The notes: generated from the letters alone by a model not told the origin. Positions 26,088 through 34,895 are shown, counted from the first letter of the stretch. The stretch is 64,000 bases of DNA from an uncultured Allomuricauda sp. (GCF_947258355.1 NZ_CAMYIC010000003.1:1-64000), one strand, 5' to 3'. Program-made: numbers and translations.

Positions 26088-26103
26088 ATCGTAAATTTAC
26101 GAT
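26088..26103. promoter_or_regulatory. Perfect 16-bp palindrome, ArsR-type operator
   Basis: ATCGTAAATTTACGAT is fully symmetric. Operators of this shape precede ArsR/SmtB-controlled thioredoxin/permease operons in Bacteroidota (recalled pattern). It lies 38 nt before the ATG of the redox-disulfide gene. No ArsR gene is present in this operon, so the regulator must be encoded elsewhere. Confidence 0.6.
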
Positions 26104-26141
26104 TGAATCTGATAATTACTATCAAATTGAACCAAAAAACG

Positions 26142-26378
26142 ATGAAGCATTCCATTCAAATCTTGGGAACTGGTTGTCCCAAATGTCAAAAGCTTACCAA
26201 TGTTGTTAAAGATGTTGTAGATCAAAACCAAATTGATGCCACAATAGAGAAAGTGGAGGATATAGCGGAAATCATGAAATTTAATGTTATGATGACCCCA
26301 GCTTTGGTTGTAGACGGAAATGTTGTACTAAAAGGGCGTGTTCCATCTAATGAAGAAGTCCTTGCTACTTTGCAATAA
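26142..26378 (+). CDS. Thioredoxin-like redox-active disulfide protein
   Basis: A 78-aa single-domain protein of the small thioredoxin-like (redox-active disulfide protein 2) family. The active motif GCPKC gives C12 and C15, followed by a helix and the cis-proline region MMTPALVVDG. I use the ATG at 26142 (MKHSIQILG); the frame opens earlier at a TTG at 26103 but that would begin within the operator palindrome. It lies 17 nt before a DUF318 permease gene; this pair is common and is thought to act in export of toxic or redox-active species, for example arsenicals or thiols. Confidence 0.92.
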   Translation: MKHSIQILGTGCPKCQKLTNVVKDVVDQNQIDATIEKVEDIAEIMKFNVMMTPALVVDGNVVLKGRVPSNEEVLATLQ

Positions 26379-26395
26379 ATTCCAAAACAACTTGA

Positions 26396-27373
26396 ATGTT
26401 TGATTGGCTCGAACATATGGCCCAATGGTTGGTATATCATGTCTTTGGAATGAACCCCGAAGACCATTTAGCCAAGGCCTTGGACTTCTTTATCTATGAC
26501 AGTATCAAAATATTGTTGTTACTGTTTACCGTAGTGTTCTTAATGGGAATCATCAACAGCTATTTCCCCATAGACCGGGTAAAAAATTATCTTTCCAGGA
26601 ATAAATTGTATGGGACTGAATATTTTATGGCCAGCCTGTTTGGAGTGGTCACTCCATTTTGTTCCTGTTCTTCCGTACCCCTATTTATTGGTTTTGTGAG
26701 AGGAGGAATTCCATTGGGAGTCACTTTTGCTTTTTTGGTTACATCACCTTTGGTGAACGAAGTGGCCATTGGTCTTTTTGTAGGACTTTTTGGAGTGAAA
26801 ACAACAATTTTATATGTTTTGAGCGGCGTATTATTGGGAACCATATCTGGATTGATTCTTCAAAGGCTGAAGTTGGAAAAGTTTCTTACGCCATGGGTAA
26901 AAGAGGTTCTGGCCAATGCACAAAGAGACCAAGAAAGGTTTGAAGAGGAAAAGCAGTCATTTAAACAACGATTGCCCATTATTTGGGACGAAGCCTTGAA
27001 GATATTAAAAGGAGTTCTTCCATATGTGATTATCGGTATAGCCATAGGTGGACTTATGCACGGCTATATTCCAGAAGGCTTTTTTGAAAAATATATGGCC
27101 AAGGACAATCTTTTTGCGGTTCCCATCGCTACTATTTTAGCGGTACCGATGTATTCCAATGCTTCCGGGATATTGCCTATTGTTCAGGTTTTGGTAGATA
27201 AGGGGATTCCCTTGGGAACAGCAATTGCATTTATGATGGGGGTTGTGGGCCTATCGCTTCCAGAGGCCATGCTCCTTAAAAAAGTAATGACCATTAAATT
27301 AATCGGGATATTCTTTGGAGTGGTGATGCTCTGTATCATTGTTTCGGGCTATCTTTTCAACATAATTTTTTAA
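26396..27373 (+). CDS. DUF318/ArsP-type permease
   Basis: A 325-aa inner-membrane protein with about eight spans split into two halves by a charged cytoplasmic loop (about 165-200). The motif CSCSSVPLFIGF with C89 and C91 is the hallmark of the PF03773 permease family; the second half repeats the fold with VPMYSNASGILP. Some members export organoarsenicals, others have unknown substrates. It is sandwiched between the redox-disulfide gene and an exported acetolactate-decarboxylase-like gene (13 nt later), forming a three-gene operon behind an ArsR-type operator. Confidence 0.9.
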   Translation: MFDWLEHMAQWLVYHVFGMNPEDHLAKALDFFIYDSIKILLLLFTVVFLMGIINSYFPIDRVKNYLSRNKLYGTEYFMASLFGVVTPFCSCSSVPLFIGFVRGGIPLGVTFAFLVTSPLVNEVAIGLFVGLFGVKTTILYVLSGVLLGTISGLILQRLKLEKFLTPWVKEVLANAQRDQERFEEEKQSFKQRLPIIWDEALKILKGVLPYVIIGIAIGGLMHGYIPEGFFEKYMAKDNLFAVPIATILAVPMYSNASGILPIVQVLVDKGIPLGTAIAFMMGVVGLSLPEAMLLKKVMTIKLIGIFFGVVMLCIIVSGYLFNIIF

Positions 27374-27386
27374 CCAAGAAAAACAC

Positions 27387-28094
27387 ATGACCATCCAGAA
27401 TTTCTATCTAACCCTAGCCATTATTTTAGTTTCGGTACCGTTGCATGCACAAACACCAAAAGTAAATACCGTCGGTGCTATGAAGGCTATGGGAAATACG
27501 TATGACCTTAACATCTCACTGGACACGATTTCATCCAAAGACCATTTGTACGGCATGGGGCCTTACGATAAAATGAAAGGGGAAATTACCGTGGTGGATG
27601 GTAAACCCTATTATGCCTCGGCCTTTGAGGAAGGGCTATATGAAATCGGTGAGAATTGGAACATAAAATCACCGTTTTTCGTGTATTCCAATGTTCGCAA
27701 ATGGAATGCTTTTAAAATTGAAGGAGACTTTAACAGCGTTCATGACATTCAGAAAAAGGTAGCGTCCATTGCCAAAGAAAATGGGTATGATATGGACCTT
27801 CCTTTTGCATTTAAGATCAAAGGTGAATTTGATGCTTTAACGGCACATATCGTAACTCCTCGTTTGCCTGATGTAGAGGGCTATCGGGAAGGTATAAAAT
27901 CACAAAAGTTTTCATTTAAAAATACCAAGGGAGAAATCGTTGGTTTCTACTCACAACATCACCAAGGGGTATTTACCGGGTCAAAAAGTTTTGTTCATGT
28001 TCATATTATAACAAAGGATAAGAAATTTATGGGGCACTTGGATAAAATCAATACAAAGAGCAATACCTATAAACTGTATTTACCTGAAAAGTAG
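27387..28094 (+). CDS. Exported acetolactate-decarboxylase-like protein
   Basis: A 235-aa protein with a signal peptide (about 1-21, ending LHAQ) and an acetolactate decarboxylase (BudA) fold. The conserved GMGPYDKMKGEITVVDG block (with E66) and the zinc-ligand pattern H204-x-H206-x10-H217 match the family, whose members turn 2-acetolactate into acetoin. Oddities: it is exported, its usual partner acetolactate synthase is absent, and the C-terminal tail that supplies a glutamate in the Brevibacillus enzyme seems missing. It follows a permease gene by 13 nt and ends 2 nt from a converging gene. The true substrate may be different. Confidence 0.8.
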   Translation: MTIQNFYLTLAIILVSVPLHAQTPKVNTVGAMKAMGNTYDLNISLDTISSKDHLYGMGPYDKMKGEITVVDGKPYYASAFEEGLYEIGENWNIKSPFFVYSNVRKWNAFKIEGDFNSVHDIQKKVASIAKENGYDMDLPFAFKIKGEFDALTAHIVTPRLPDVEGYREGIKSQKFSFKNTKGEIVGFYSQHHQGVFTGSKSFVHVHIITKDKKFMGHLDKINTKSNTYKLYLPEK

Positions 28095-28096
28095 GA

Positions 28097-30652
28097 CTAC
28101 AACAATCGGTTAAACCGATAGAGATCATCCGTGGCTTGAAGTAATTTTCCTTTTAAGGAAGAATTAACGTTTGGATGTTCTTTGAGGTACTTTTCCACAT
28201 ACTCCAAAGCTTCTTGGGATTGATATTGTCCCACGGTGGAAGAAAGCCATCTTTTTGGAAAGAAAATATCTCCTGTTTTCTGTATTTCCTCAAGTAAATC
28301 CAAAGCCAAAGGTACTTGTTTAATTGCCGTTTTTTGGCGCAAAGGATGATGAATATATCCACAAGCTGTGGTTACCCAAGATTCCTTTTCACGGTTTTTG
28401 GCATCTTTAAAGGACTCAAAAAAGGTATCCCTCACAGCAACATCGGAAGATAGCGCAGGCCTTAAAAACTCGAAACGCTCAATTTTGTCCGGATTATTCA
28501 ACTGGGCTTTGGCCGTTTCCAAAACCTTTTCCGCTTGGCTGTGCTCATATAATGCCAAGGACATGGCCATATTGGTATAATCATCTTGATTTAGCTTTAA
28601 ATCCGGGATTTGGATACTCTTATTCCAGATACTGTACATTTTTTCCCTGGCACTATCGGTGTATGCTAAACCTTTCCAAAGTCCAAATATGTTTTTTTTG
28701 ATGTTGGAGCCATACTTGGTGTCCAAAAGTCCTTTCCATAGTACTTCTTCCATCAAAGTTTGTTTCTCCGCACGTTGTGCTTCATTTAAAAAGTTCCAGA
28801 ACAGACCACTTGCCTGCCCACACATCATCCCATGAACAAATTCGTTCTGCTCATGGAAAATACCCTCCATATACAGGTCCAAAGCCTTTGATGGGGCAAT
28901 ATTTCCCGTTAATACATTTTCGTAAGTGTTGAGATAGGCATAACCGCGAGCTACTTCGTCTTTCAATGTTGGAATAATCTGTAAGTCTGATTCGTTTAAC
29001 GGAAAGACTCCATACCCAAAGGCATTGGAGTTATAGATTATAGCCTCTGGCTTTGGCAAGCCTACAGCTAAATTGACCTCTACATTACTTTCAGAAATTG
29101 TTACCGGAATGGTTCGTGAACTGTCTGGAAATATCAATGTTATCTCGAAGGATTGAGCCCATAGTTTATCGCTTCCATCTTCAGCATGCTGGGAAATCGT
29201 AAAATCTGTGATTTTTCCATCTGAATAATCAATGTTTTGCTCCAAAATGGGTCTTCCTGATTGGTTCACCCATACATCGCTCCATGTTTTTAAATCTTTG
29301 GGCGTACGCTTATCCAAAATATTGACCAAATCGGTCCACGTGGCGTTTTCGTAAGCGTATGTCGAAATATATTCCCTTATCCCATCTCGGAATGCCTTCT
29401 CCCCAATAGCCGCTTCCAGTTGGCGCATCATAATAGGTGCCTTATTGTATATAATACCACCATACAGACTCCCAGCATTCTTCAAATTATCCAAGTCCTG
29501 TCGGATTGGATTGGTACCCCTGGTCCTATCCTCTCCATAAGCCCCTCGATAATGGGAAATCATAAACTGTAAACTATGGTTAATATCCTGAAAGGTTGGG
29601 TTGATGATCTTATCTGCCATAAAATTGGCAAAGACCTCTTTCATCCAAACATCGTTGAACCAGTCCATGGTCACCAAATCACCAAACCACATATGGGAGG
29701 TTTCATGGGCAATCAATTTTGCACTTCCCATGCGCCGGCGTTCCGTAGCACTCTCATCCAGAAAAATAGAGGATTGTCGGTATTGAATTGCCCCTACATG
29801 CTCCATCCCTCCATACTGAAAACCTGGTATGGCAGCATAATCCAATTTTTGAAAGGGAAATTCGTACCGAGTATAATCCTTCAAAAAATCTATGGACCTT
29901 TGGTGCAGATCAAAAATGGTGGGAACACTATAGTCTATTTTTGCCGTATCCGTTTCACGGTACAGCAATGTCATGTCAAATATTCCAGGGTTCTCGGTAA
30001 CAGATTCAAACTTACCAGCAACCATCGAGAATAAATAGGTACTCATCAAATCACTTTGATCAAAAATATACTGGACCTTACCTTCCTTTTTAATACTCTC
30101 CTTCAAGGGTGCTCCGCACAAAACCTTCCAATTTTCAGGAACAGTCACATCCAAATTATAACGTGCTTTGATGTTGGGTTGATCAAAACAAGGGAAAAGC
30201 GTACTGGCCCTGTCCGGAACCAAAAGGGTATATAAATATTCTTCATTTCGGTTTAAGGATAGCTCTCCTGCATCAAAAGTTATTTCGATGGTATTGGTGC
30301 CTTTTTCAAGATTATCCGCAACAATGATATGCTCCTTCTGATGATTGATCTGCTGCTCTTCACCATTCACATGAATAGTTTTCAGTAAAGAAGGCTCTGC
30401 ATTAAAATCAAGGTACAGTGGTTGCGAAAGGTCATTGATATCCGCATTCAACTGTAGCTGGGAAGATATGGGCGTCGCTTTTTCTTCAGGGATATCAAAA
30501 GATAGGGTATACACTACATTTGAAATCTGCTCTTTGCGAAATTCCGCCATCTTTAGGGGGATTCCTTCCTCCAGTAAATCAATTTTGGGTTTCGGATTAC
30601 AAGCTGAACCTAGTATCAACAGAAACAGGCAGAACACAATGCTATTTTTCAT
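28097..30652 (-). CDS. M1-family aminopeptidase, lipoprotein
   Basis: An 851-aa exported metallopeptidase. The lipobox LGSAC puts the lipid on C18. The M1 signature is complete: the exopeptidase motif GGMEH (281-285) and the zinc site H316-E317-x-x-H320 with E339. The remaining C-terminal half is the helical ERAP-like domain (about 540-851). It likely trims peptides at the cell surface or in the periplasm for uptake. It is monocistronic, converging on the acetolactate-decarboxylase-like gene with only 2 nt between the stop codons. Confidence 0.95.
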   Translation of the reverse strand: MKNSIVFCLFLLILGSACNPKPKIDLLEEGIPLKMAEFRKEQISNVVYTLSFDIPEEKATPISSQLQLNADINDLSQPLYLDFNAEPSLLKTIHVNGEEQQINHQKEHIIVADNLEKGTNTIEITFDAGELSLNRNEEYLYTLLVPDRASTLFPCFDQPNIKARYNLDVTVPENWKVLCGAPLKESIKKEGKVQYIFDQSDLMSTYLFSMVAGKFESVTENPGIFDMTLLYRETDTAKIDYSVPTIFDLHQRSIDFLKDYTRYEFPFQKLDYAAIPGFQYGGMEHVGAIQYRQSSIFLDESATERRRMGSAKLIAHETSHMWFGDLVTMDWFNDVWMKEVFANFMADKIINPTFQDINHSLQFMISHYRGAYGEDRTRGTNPIRQDLDNLKNAGSLYGGIIYNKAPIMMRQLEAAIGEKAFRDGIREYISTYAYENATWTDLVNILDKRTPKDLKTWSDVWVNQSGRPILEQNIDYSDGKITDFTISQHAEDGSDKLWAQSFEITLIFPDSSRTIPVTISESNVEVNLAVGLPKPEAIIYNSNAFGYGVFPLNESDLQIIPTLKDEVARGYAYLNTYENVLTGNIAPSKALDLYMEGIFHEQNEFVHGMMCGQASGLFWNFLNEAQRAEKQTLMEEVLWKGLLDTKYGSNIKKNIFGLWKGLAYTDSAREKMYSIWNKSIQIPDLKLNQDDYTNMAMSLALYEHSQAEKVLETAKAQLNNPDKIERFEFLRPALSSDVAVRDTFFESFKDAKNREKESWVTTACGYIHHPLRQKTAIKQVPLALDLLEEIQKTGDIFFPKRWLSSTVGQYQSQEALEYVEKYLKEHPNVNSSLKGKLLQATDDLYRFNRLL

Positions 30653-30740
30653 AACAAGCTGGTTGGTATTTTACATGTAAAAGGTACCGATTTTCACCTA
30701 CCCAATCAATATTGCTTTAAAAACCCAGACAAAGTAGATT

Positions 30741-31505
30741 TTATTCCCTTATTATATAATTGATTTTTTCAACTCCGGTATTACCTGTTTTGGAATTATA
30801 GGCATACACTGTTATTTGATAGTAACCTGCTTCTTTAATTTCCAAATTACCTTTAAAGGTATTCTGTTCAGGATTGTTCAACGTTACTTCCTTATATGCT
30901 TCGCCATCTTTTTTCGCCATGGCTTTTACTTCCATAAGATTGGAGTCCCAGAGACCGTCTTTTTGAATAGGGCACCCGCACATCATTACGATATTGGCTT
31001 CGATGGGCAAACCTGATTCGGGAACAGCGTCCAGTGGAATATATTGATGCGTATTGGGTTTTAAGATATCAATAACGAAACCGGGTATTTCAACCACTAT
31101 CCCATCACCCAAAATATCCTTGCCCGGGATAAGCCATATTTGAGTACTAGCGTGTATTTGAGCATTTCTTTTGTTTATGGGAGATCTTACTTCTATTTGC
31201 ACAAAAGTTGGTTCATCAATATCCACAACCGCTAAAAAACCAGCTGTCTTATCATCGGACAGTTGGGTATAACGTTCATGGGGGCTTCTCATAATAAGGT
31301 CGGTATTTCCAGTGCTACCGGTGGTTTCCCCTTCTGCCAAGATATGCCCGTTTAAAGTGTTTCTAACGATAATATGTGCCCCTCCAATGGAGCTACCTAT
31401 AAACTTGGCATCTTTTGCCTTTGCCCGGACAATAATTTTGGTGTCGGTGGCAAATGCATTAATACAAATTGAAAACAGGGCTAGAATAAGGATTGATTTT
31501 TTCAT
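30741..31505 (-). CDS. Exported hypothetical protein, 254 aa
   Basis: No family is recognised. A signal peptide (1-19, ending NAFA) is followed by a beta-rich protein with several strands typical of immunoglobulin-like folds. A CGCP motif (about residue 176), preceded by two methionines, could bind metal or form a disulfide. It is likely periplasmic or surface-exposed. It lies in the same direction as, but 88 nt upstream of, the M1 peptidase and is probably transcribed alone. Confidence 0.7.
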   Translation of the reverse strand: MKKSILILALFSICINAFATDTKIIVRAKAKDAKFIGSSIGGAHIIVRNTLNGHILAEGETTGSTGNTDLIMRSPHERYTQLSDDKTAGFLAVVDIDEPTFVQIEVRSPINKRNAQIHASTQIWLIPGKDILGDGIVVEIPGFVIDILKPNTHQYIPLDAVPESGLPIEANIVMMCGCPIQKDGLWDSNLMEVKAMAKKDGEAYKEVTLNNPEQNTFKGNLEIKEAGYYQITVYAYNSKTGNTGVEKINYIIRE

Positions 31506-31598
31506 TGAGTCTAATTTTCAACCTTAAAGTTACTGCTTTTTGAGGCGTTTTTATAAAATAGGAATCACGTTTTTCCAAACACGCAAACAACCAACCTC

Positions 31599-31841
31599 TT
31601 AGGATATCCTTTTAGAATTTAATCTTTTAATTTCCTTATTGGCGGCATCGATAAGACACTTAAAATGGTTATAATCCTTTTTAGGGCAAGATTGTTGGAG
31701 CTGGAATTCCGATCTTTCAATAAGTCGTTGACAATAGGAAATTTGTTCTTGTAATGGGCATTTGCAAATGGTGTGCCCGTATAAATGGTCCAACTGGTGG
31801 AGCGATGGCCTTGAAGAGGGATATTTAAAAAATTTGAACAT
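31599..31841 (-). CDS. Hypothetical protein, 80 aa
   Basis: An 80-aa basic protein with CKCP near residue 27 and two further cysteines (37 and 52, 62 region), and two predicted helices at about 30-48 and 55-75. No family is recognised. A second open frame covers most of the same DNA (31619-31918) but overlaps the response regulator's end and has a less protein-like composition, so I prefer this one. Cysteines spaced along short helices could mean metal binding, but this is weak. Confidence 0.45.
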   Translation of the reverse strand: MFKFFKYPSSRPSLHQLDHLYGHTICKCPLQEQISYCQRLIERSEFQLQQSCPKKDYNHFKCLIDAANKEIKRLNSKRIS

Positions 31842-31901
31842 ATGACAAATGAGTAACCTAATTTTCTATTATCAGCACAAAAATCACGCCACAACAATCC
31901 A

Positions 31902-32603
31902 TCAATCTTCTTCAACACGTAGCATAAAACCTCTTCGGCTAACGTTGACGATACTCAATTTAGGGTCTTGAGCTAGATGTTTTCTTAAATGAGAAATAAA
32001 AACATTAAGGCTTTTTTTGTTGAAATAATCGTTCTTGTCCCAAACGGTTGTCAAGATTTCTTTATGGGTACACAATTGGTTTTTGTTTTTGGCCAAAAGG
32101 GCCAAAAGATCGAACTCCTTCCCTGTCAGTTTAATGGGCTGCCCTTTAAAGCTAAGTTCAAAATTATCCATATTCAGTACATACTCCCCTATTTCGTATT
32201 GGGAGACATGGGCTTCTTGCTCTTCATCGGCAACCAATCTGGATAAGAGTGCATTAATACGTACCACCAGTTCTTCCTCATCAATTGGTTTTTTAAGATA
32301 GTCAACGGCTCCCAATGAAAATCCCTTTAAAACATCTATTTTGAGTGAACGGGCGGTTAAAAAGATAAAAGGCAGTTCTGGATTGATGCTTTTTATTTTC
32401 TGTGATAATTCAAATCCGTCCATATCCGGCAGCATTACATCCAAAATGGCGAGGTCGAAGACATTGGTTTTTGTTTTTACCAAGGCTTCCGTAGCATCTT
32501 TGGCCCACGTAATGGAAAATCCTTTCATTCCCAAATATTCCGAGAGCAAGTACCCTAGGGCATTATCGTCCTCTACCAAAAGTAATTTATATGTTTTATC
32601 CAT
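31902..32603 (-). CDS. OmpR-family response regulator
   Basis: A 233-aa transcription regulator. Receiver domain at about 5-118, with D12/D13 and the phosphoacceptor D55 in LAILDVMLPDMDG, and a winged-helix output domain at about 130-230 with TGKEFDLLALL and the recognition part NVFISHLRKHL. Its start overlaps the kinase stop by 8 nt, so both are one operon with the kinase first. Five TTAA-type repeats lie upstream of the kinase gene at the distance expected for autoregulation. The regulon is unknown. Confidence 0.95.
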   Translation of the reverse strand: MDKTYKLLLVEDDNALGYLLSEYLGMKGFSITWAKDATEALVKTKTNVFDLAILDVMLPDMDGFELSQKIKSINPELPFIFLTARSLKIDVLKGFSLGAVDYLKKPIDEEELVVRINALLSRLVADEEQEAHVSQYEIGEYVLNMDNFELSFKGQPIKLTGKEFDLLALLAKNKNQLCTHKEILTTVWDKNDYFNKKSLNVFISHLRKHLAQDPKLSIVNVSRRGFMLRVEED

Positions 32604-33873
32604 TTTTGGTCAATTTTAGGGATAGTAAAAATGTTGTTCCTTTTCCCAATTCGCTTTCCACCGAGATTTTACCGCGGTGCATTTTAATGATCTTTTGTAC
32701 GTAATATAGGCCCAGTCCATATCCCTTTACCTTGTGTACATCTCCATTTTTCACCCTGTAGTATTTACTGAAAATTTTTTTAATGTCCTCTTGGGATATA
32801 CCAGGGCCATTGTCGCAGATTTTTATCAACAGTCTTCCCTTGCTTGTATAGGAAGTTAATTTAACCTTGGGGTCGTCTGAATATTTTCGTGCATTTTCCA
32901 AAAGGTTTCCAATTACATTTTCCAAATGGAACTTTTCGGCACGGATGTGATAAGGCCTCTCCTCCAATTCATAACCAAAATCAATGGCATTGTTATGCTC
33001 GGCAAGAATGGCGAAACTCTCACATATCCTTTTTAAATCAGGCCTAAAGTCGATTTCTTGAAACTGCAATAACTTTTTACCCGACTCCATACTGGCCAAT
33101 TCCAATACCTTGTCGATATGTGTTTTCAATCTATCCGATTCCTTGCGAATGAGCTCTACAACAGCTTTTTTGTTTTCTGGAACATCCTCTTCCAAAATTT
33201 TGCTCGCCAATCCGATGGAAAAAACCGGGGTTTTGAGTTCGTGCGTAAGGTTATTGATGAAATCATTTGTGGTTGTAATCATACTTCTTTGCAAGTAAAA
33301 TGATTTAAGCACCCAAACTACCACTATAATTATCAGCAGTAGAAACAAGAGACCGGGAATGATCAACCCTCTTAATTGGCCTAAAAAGTATTTGTTCAAA
33401 TCTTCAAACCCTATTTCAAGAATGATTTCCTTTTGAAGCAACTCTGGCAGATATCCTTCAATTTTCATGGGATAGGTTAAATTATCCTGCGCTTTGAGAT
33501 GCGGCCGTATGGAGCTCAAATAGGTTATGGAATCACGGGAATACAGAGTGTAGGAAAAAGGTGCGTCTATTCCTGAAACATTTAATTGATAGGAGATATA
33601 ATCATTCAAATAGTATTGGGATGCTTTCTCGAGACTGTCCAAGCCTATTTTTACCTCGGATGTATCCTTTCGAATAGTATTTCCAAGGGTATAGGTTAAA
33701 GAGTTTACTTCGGATAGTTCACTGTTGATGTTTTCCCTTGCCTTATCGATTTTATCTGAAAATTGGGCTTTTGCCAATCCCAGACCTACCCGTAAATATT
33801 GGTACTGTACCACCAAAAGACCTATTACAGCAATCACAAAAACAAAGACATACAGGTTTCTCTTGGTCAACAT
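32596..33873 (-). CDS. Two-span sensor histidine kinase
   Basis: A 425-aa inner-membrane kinase. Spans at about 8-26 and 170-190 enclose a 145-residue periplasmic sensor part without recognisable domain; no HAMP domain follows. The kinase core has H211 in NLTHELKTP, an N box (NLLENARKY), and G boxes DNGPGIS and GYGLGLYYVQKI. It is paired with the overlapping OmpR-type regulator. The signal cannot be read from the sequence. It is divergent from the polysaccharide gene cpsB. Confidence 0.95.
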   Translation of the reverse strand: MLTKRNLYVFVFVIAVIGLLVVQYQYLRVGLGLAKAQFSDKIDKARENINSELSEVNSLTYTLGNTIRKDTSEVKIGLDSLEKASQYYLNDYISYQLNVSGIDAPFSYTLYSRDSITYLSSIRPHLKAQDNLTYPMKIEGYLPELLQKEIILEIGFEDLNKYFLGQLRGLIIPGLLFLLLIIIVVVWVLKSFYLQRSMITTTNDFINNLTHELKTPVFSIGLASKILEEDVPENKKAVVELIRKESDRLKTHIDKVLELASMESGKKLLQFQEIDFRPDLKRICESFAILAEHNNAIDFGYELEERPYHIRAEKFHLENVIGNLLENARKYSDDPKVKLTSYTSKGRLLIKICDNGPGISQEDIKKIFSKYYRVKNGDVHKVKGYGLGLYYVQKIIKMHRGKISVESELGKGTTFLLSLKLTKNG

Positions 33874-33915
33874 ACCGCTAAATAAACAAAAATTTGCCAG
33901 CTATTTACCTCTTGG

Positions 33916-33961
33916 TTAACCCTATTAATCTTTCATTAACCTTTTTGATCTTTTGTTAATC
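33916..33961. repeat. Five TTAA-type repeats at 9/11-bp spacing, probable regulator sites
   Basis: TTAACC 33916, TTAATC 33925, TTAACC 33936, TTGATC 33945 and TTAATC 33956: five near-identical hexamers with spacings 9, 11, 9 and 11 bp. The 20-bp pair period equals two helical turns, as for OmpR-family dimers bound head to tail. They lie 43-88 bp upstream of the kinase start codon. Confidence 0.6.
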
Positions 33962-34036
33962 TTACTGGATTCAATTAAGCCTTATCTTAGTTCCTGAGTT
34001 TAGTTAAAAAATACATTGAGTAGTGAATCTATCGAG

Positions 34037-34062
34037 CCGGCCTAATTATAGGCCGGTTTTTT
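34037..34062 (+). terminator. Strong terminator with no gene upstream of it
   Basis: A perfect 8-bp GC-rich stem (34037-34044 with 34049-34056), a 4-nt loop and six T at 34057-34062: a textbook + strand terminator. The only upstream gene is divergent, so it must end a short + strand RNA or act as an attenuator ahead of cpsB. Confidence 0.8.
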
Positions 34063-34064
34063 AT

Positions 34065-34092
34065 TTTGGTGTATTATGCAGGATTATATTTG
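34065..34092 (+). promoter_or_regulatory. Possible cpsB promoter
   Basis: TTTG at 34065-34068 and TATATTTG at 34085-34092, 16 nt apart (one short of the norm). A second -7-like box, TATCTTTG, sits at 34127-34134. Both lie after the orphan terminator and before cpsB. Confidence 0.45.
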
Positions 34093-34151
34093 ACCATTAT
34101 CATATTAAATGAGGTTATAGATCCATTATCTTTGCAGTCCAAATTTTATGC

Positions 34152-34895
34152 ATGTTCAGTTTTTTTGAAAGAAAGAGATATTTGGCCGATTATTTACACG
34201 GCTTGGTGGATATACATAACCACATACTTCCAGGTATTGATGATGGGGCAAAAACAGTGGACGAATCCATAGCTTTGCTGGATGGTTTTGCAGAGTTTGG
34301 TGCTACCAATTTTATATGCACCCCCCATATTATGCACAACCATTATGACAATACCCCAAAAAGCATTGAAGATGCATATAAGCAACTGACTTTTGAACTG
34401 AAAAGAAAAGGGTTGTCCGACTTTAATATTGATTGTGCAGCGGAGCACATGATCGATGATAACTTTGAAAATGTTTTGGAGTATCAAAAAGTAATGCCGT
34501 TAAGAACCGAGTATCTACTTATTGAAATGTCCTATCTACAGCCTTCTTTTAATTTTGATGCCGCTGTTGAGCAAATCGCTAAACACAAATATTTTCCAAT
34601 TTTAGCCCATCCAGAAAGATACATGTACTACCATGGAAAGTATGGCAAGTACCCTTCCATGAAGTCAAACGGTATTTTATTCCAACTTAACTTGCTTTCC
34701 CTAAGTTCAGAATCCTATGGTTCAGAAGTACATAAGATTGCCGAAAAATTATTAAAAGACGATTTAATAGATTTTGTTGGAACCGATGTCCATAACATAA
34801 GACAGCTAGGGTTGTTAAAAGAAATAAAGGTTTCAAAAAAAACCTTGAATCGATTACTACCTATTATTGAAAATACGATTCAAACTTTTTATTGA
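34152..34895 (+). CDS. CpsB/YwqE-type PHP-domain tyrosine-protein phosphatase
   Basis: A 247-aa metal-dependent phosphatase of the PHP fold. The N-terminal metal motif DIHNHILPGIDDGA (H22, H24) and later FVGTDVHN and LAHPERY motifs supply the ligands. Such enzymes remove phosphates from the tyrosine tail of the Wzc-type kinase and so control chain length and export of capsular polysaccharide. The gene converges on the kinase gene: its TGA stop directly touches the stop of wzc, with no bases between. Confidence 0.93.
   Translation: MFSFFERKRYLADYLHGLVDIHNHILPGIDDGAKTVDESIALLDGFAEFGATNFICTPHIMHNHYDNTPKSIEDAYKQLTFELKRKGLSDFNIDCAAEHMIDDNFENVLEYQKVMPLRTEYLLIEMSYLQPSFNFDAAVEQIAKHKYFPILAHPERYMYYHGKYGKYPSMKSNGILFQLNLLSLSSESYGSEVHKIAEKLLKDDLIDFVGTDVHNIRQLGLLKEIKVSKKTLNRLLPIIENTIQTFY

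Noticed and set aside
26103-26141. TTG start of the redox-disulfide protein
   Set aside because: It lies in the operator palindrome; the ATG at 26142 gives the standard N-terminus.
31619-31918. 99-aa frame overlapping the 80-aa hypothetical and the regulator end
   Set aside because: It overlaps the response regulator gene and has a less protein-like composition; the 80-aa frame was preferred, with low confidence.
34066-34272. 68-aa frame at the start of cpsB
   Set aside because: It overlaps the cpsB coding region in another frame and matches nothing.
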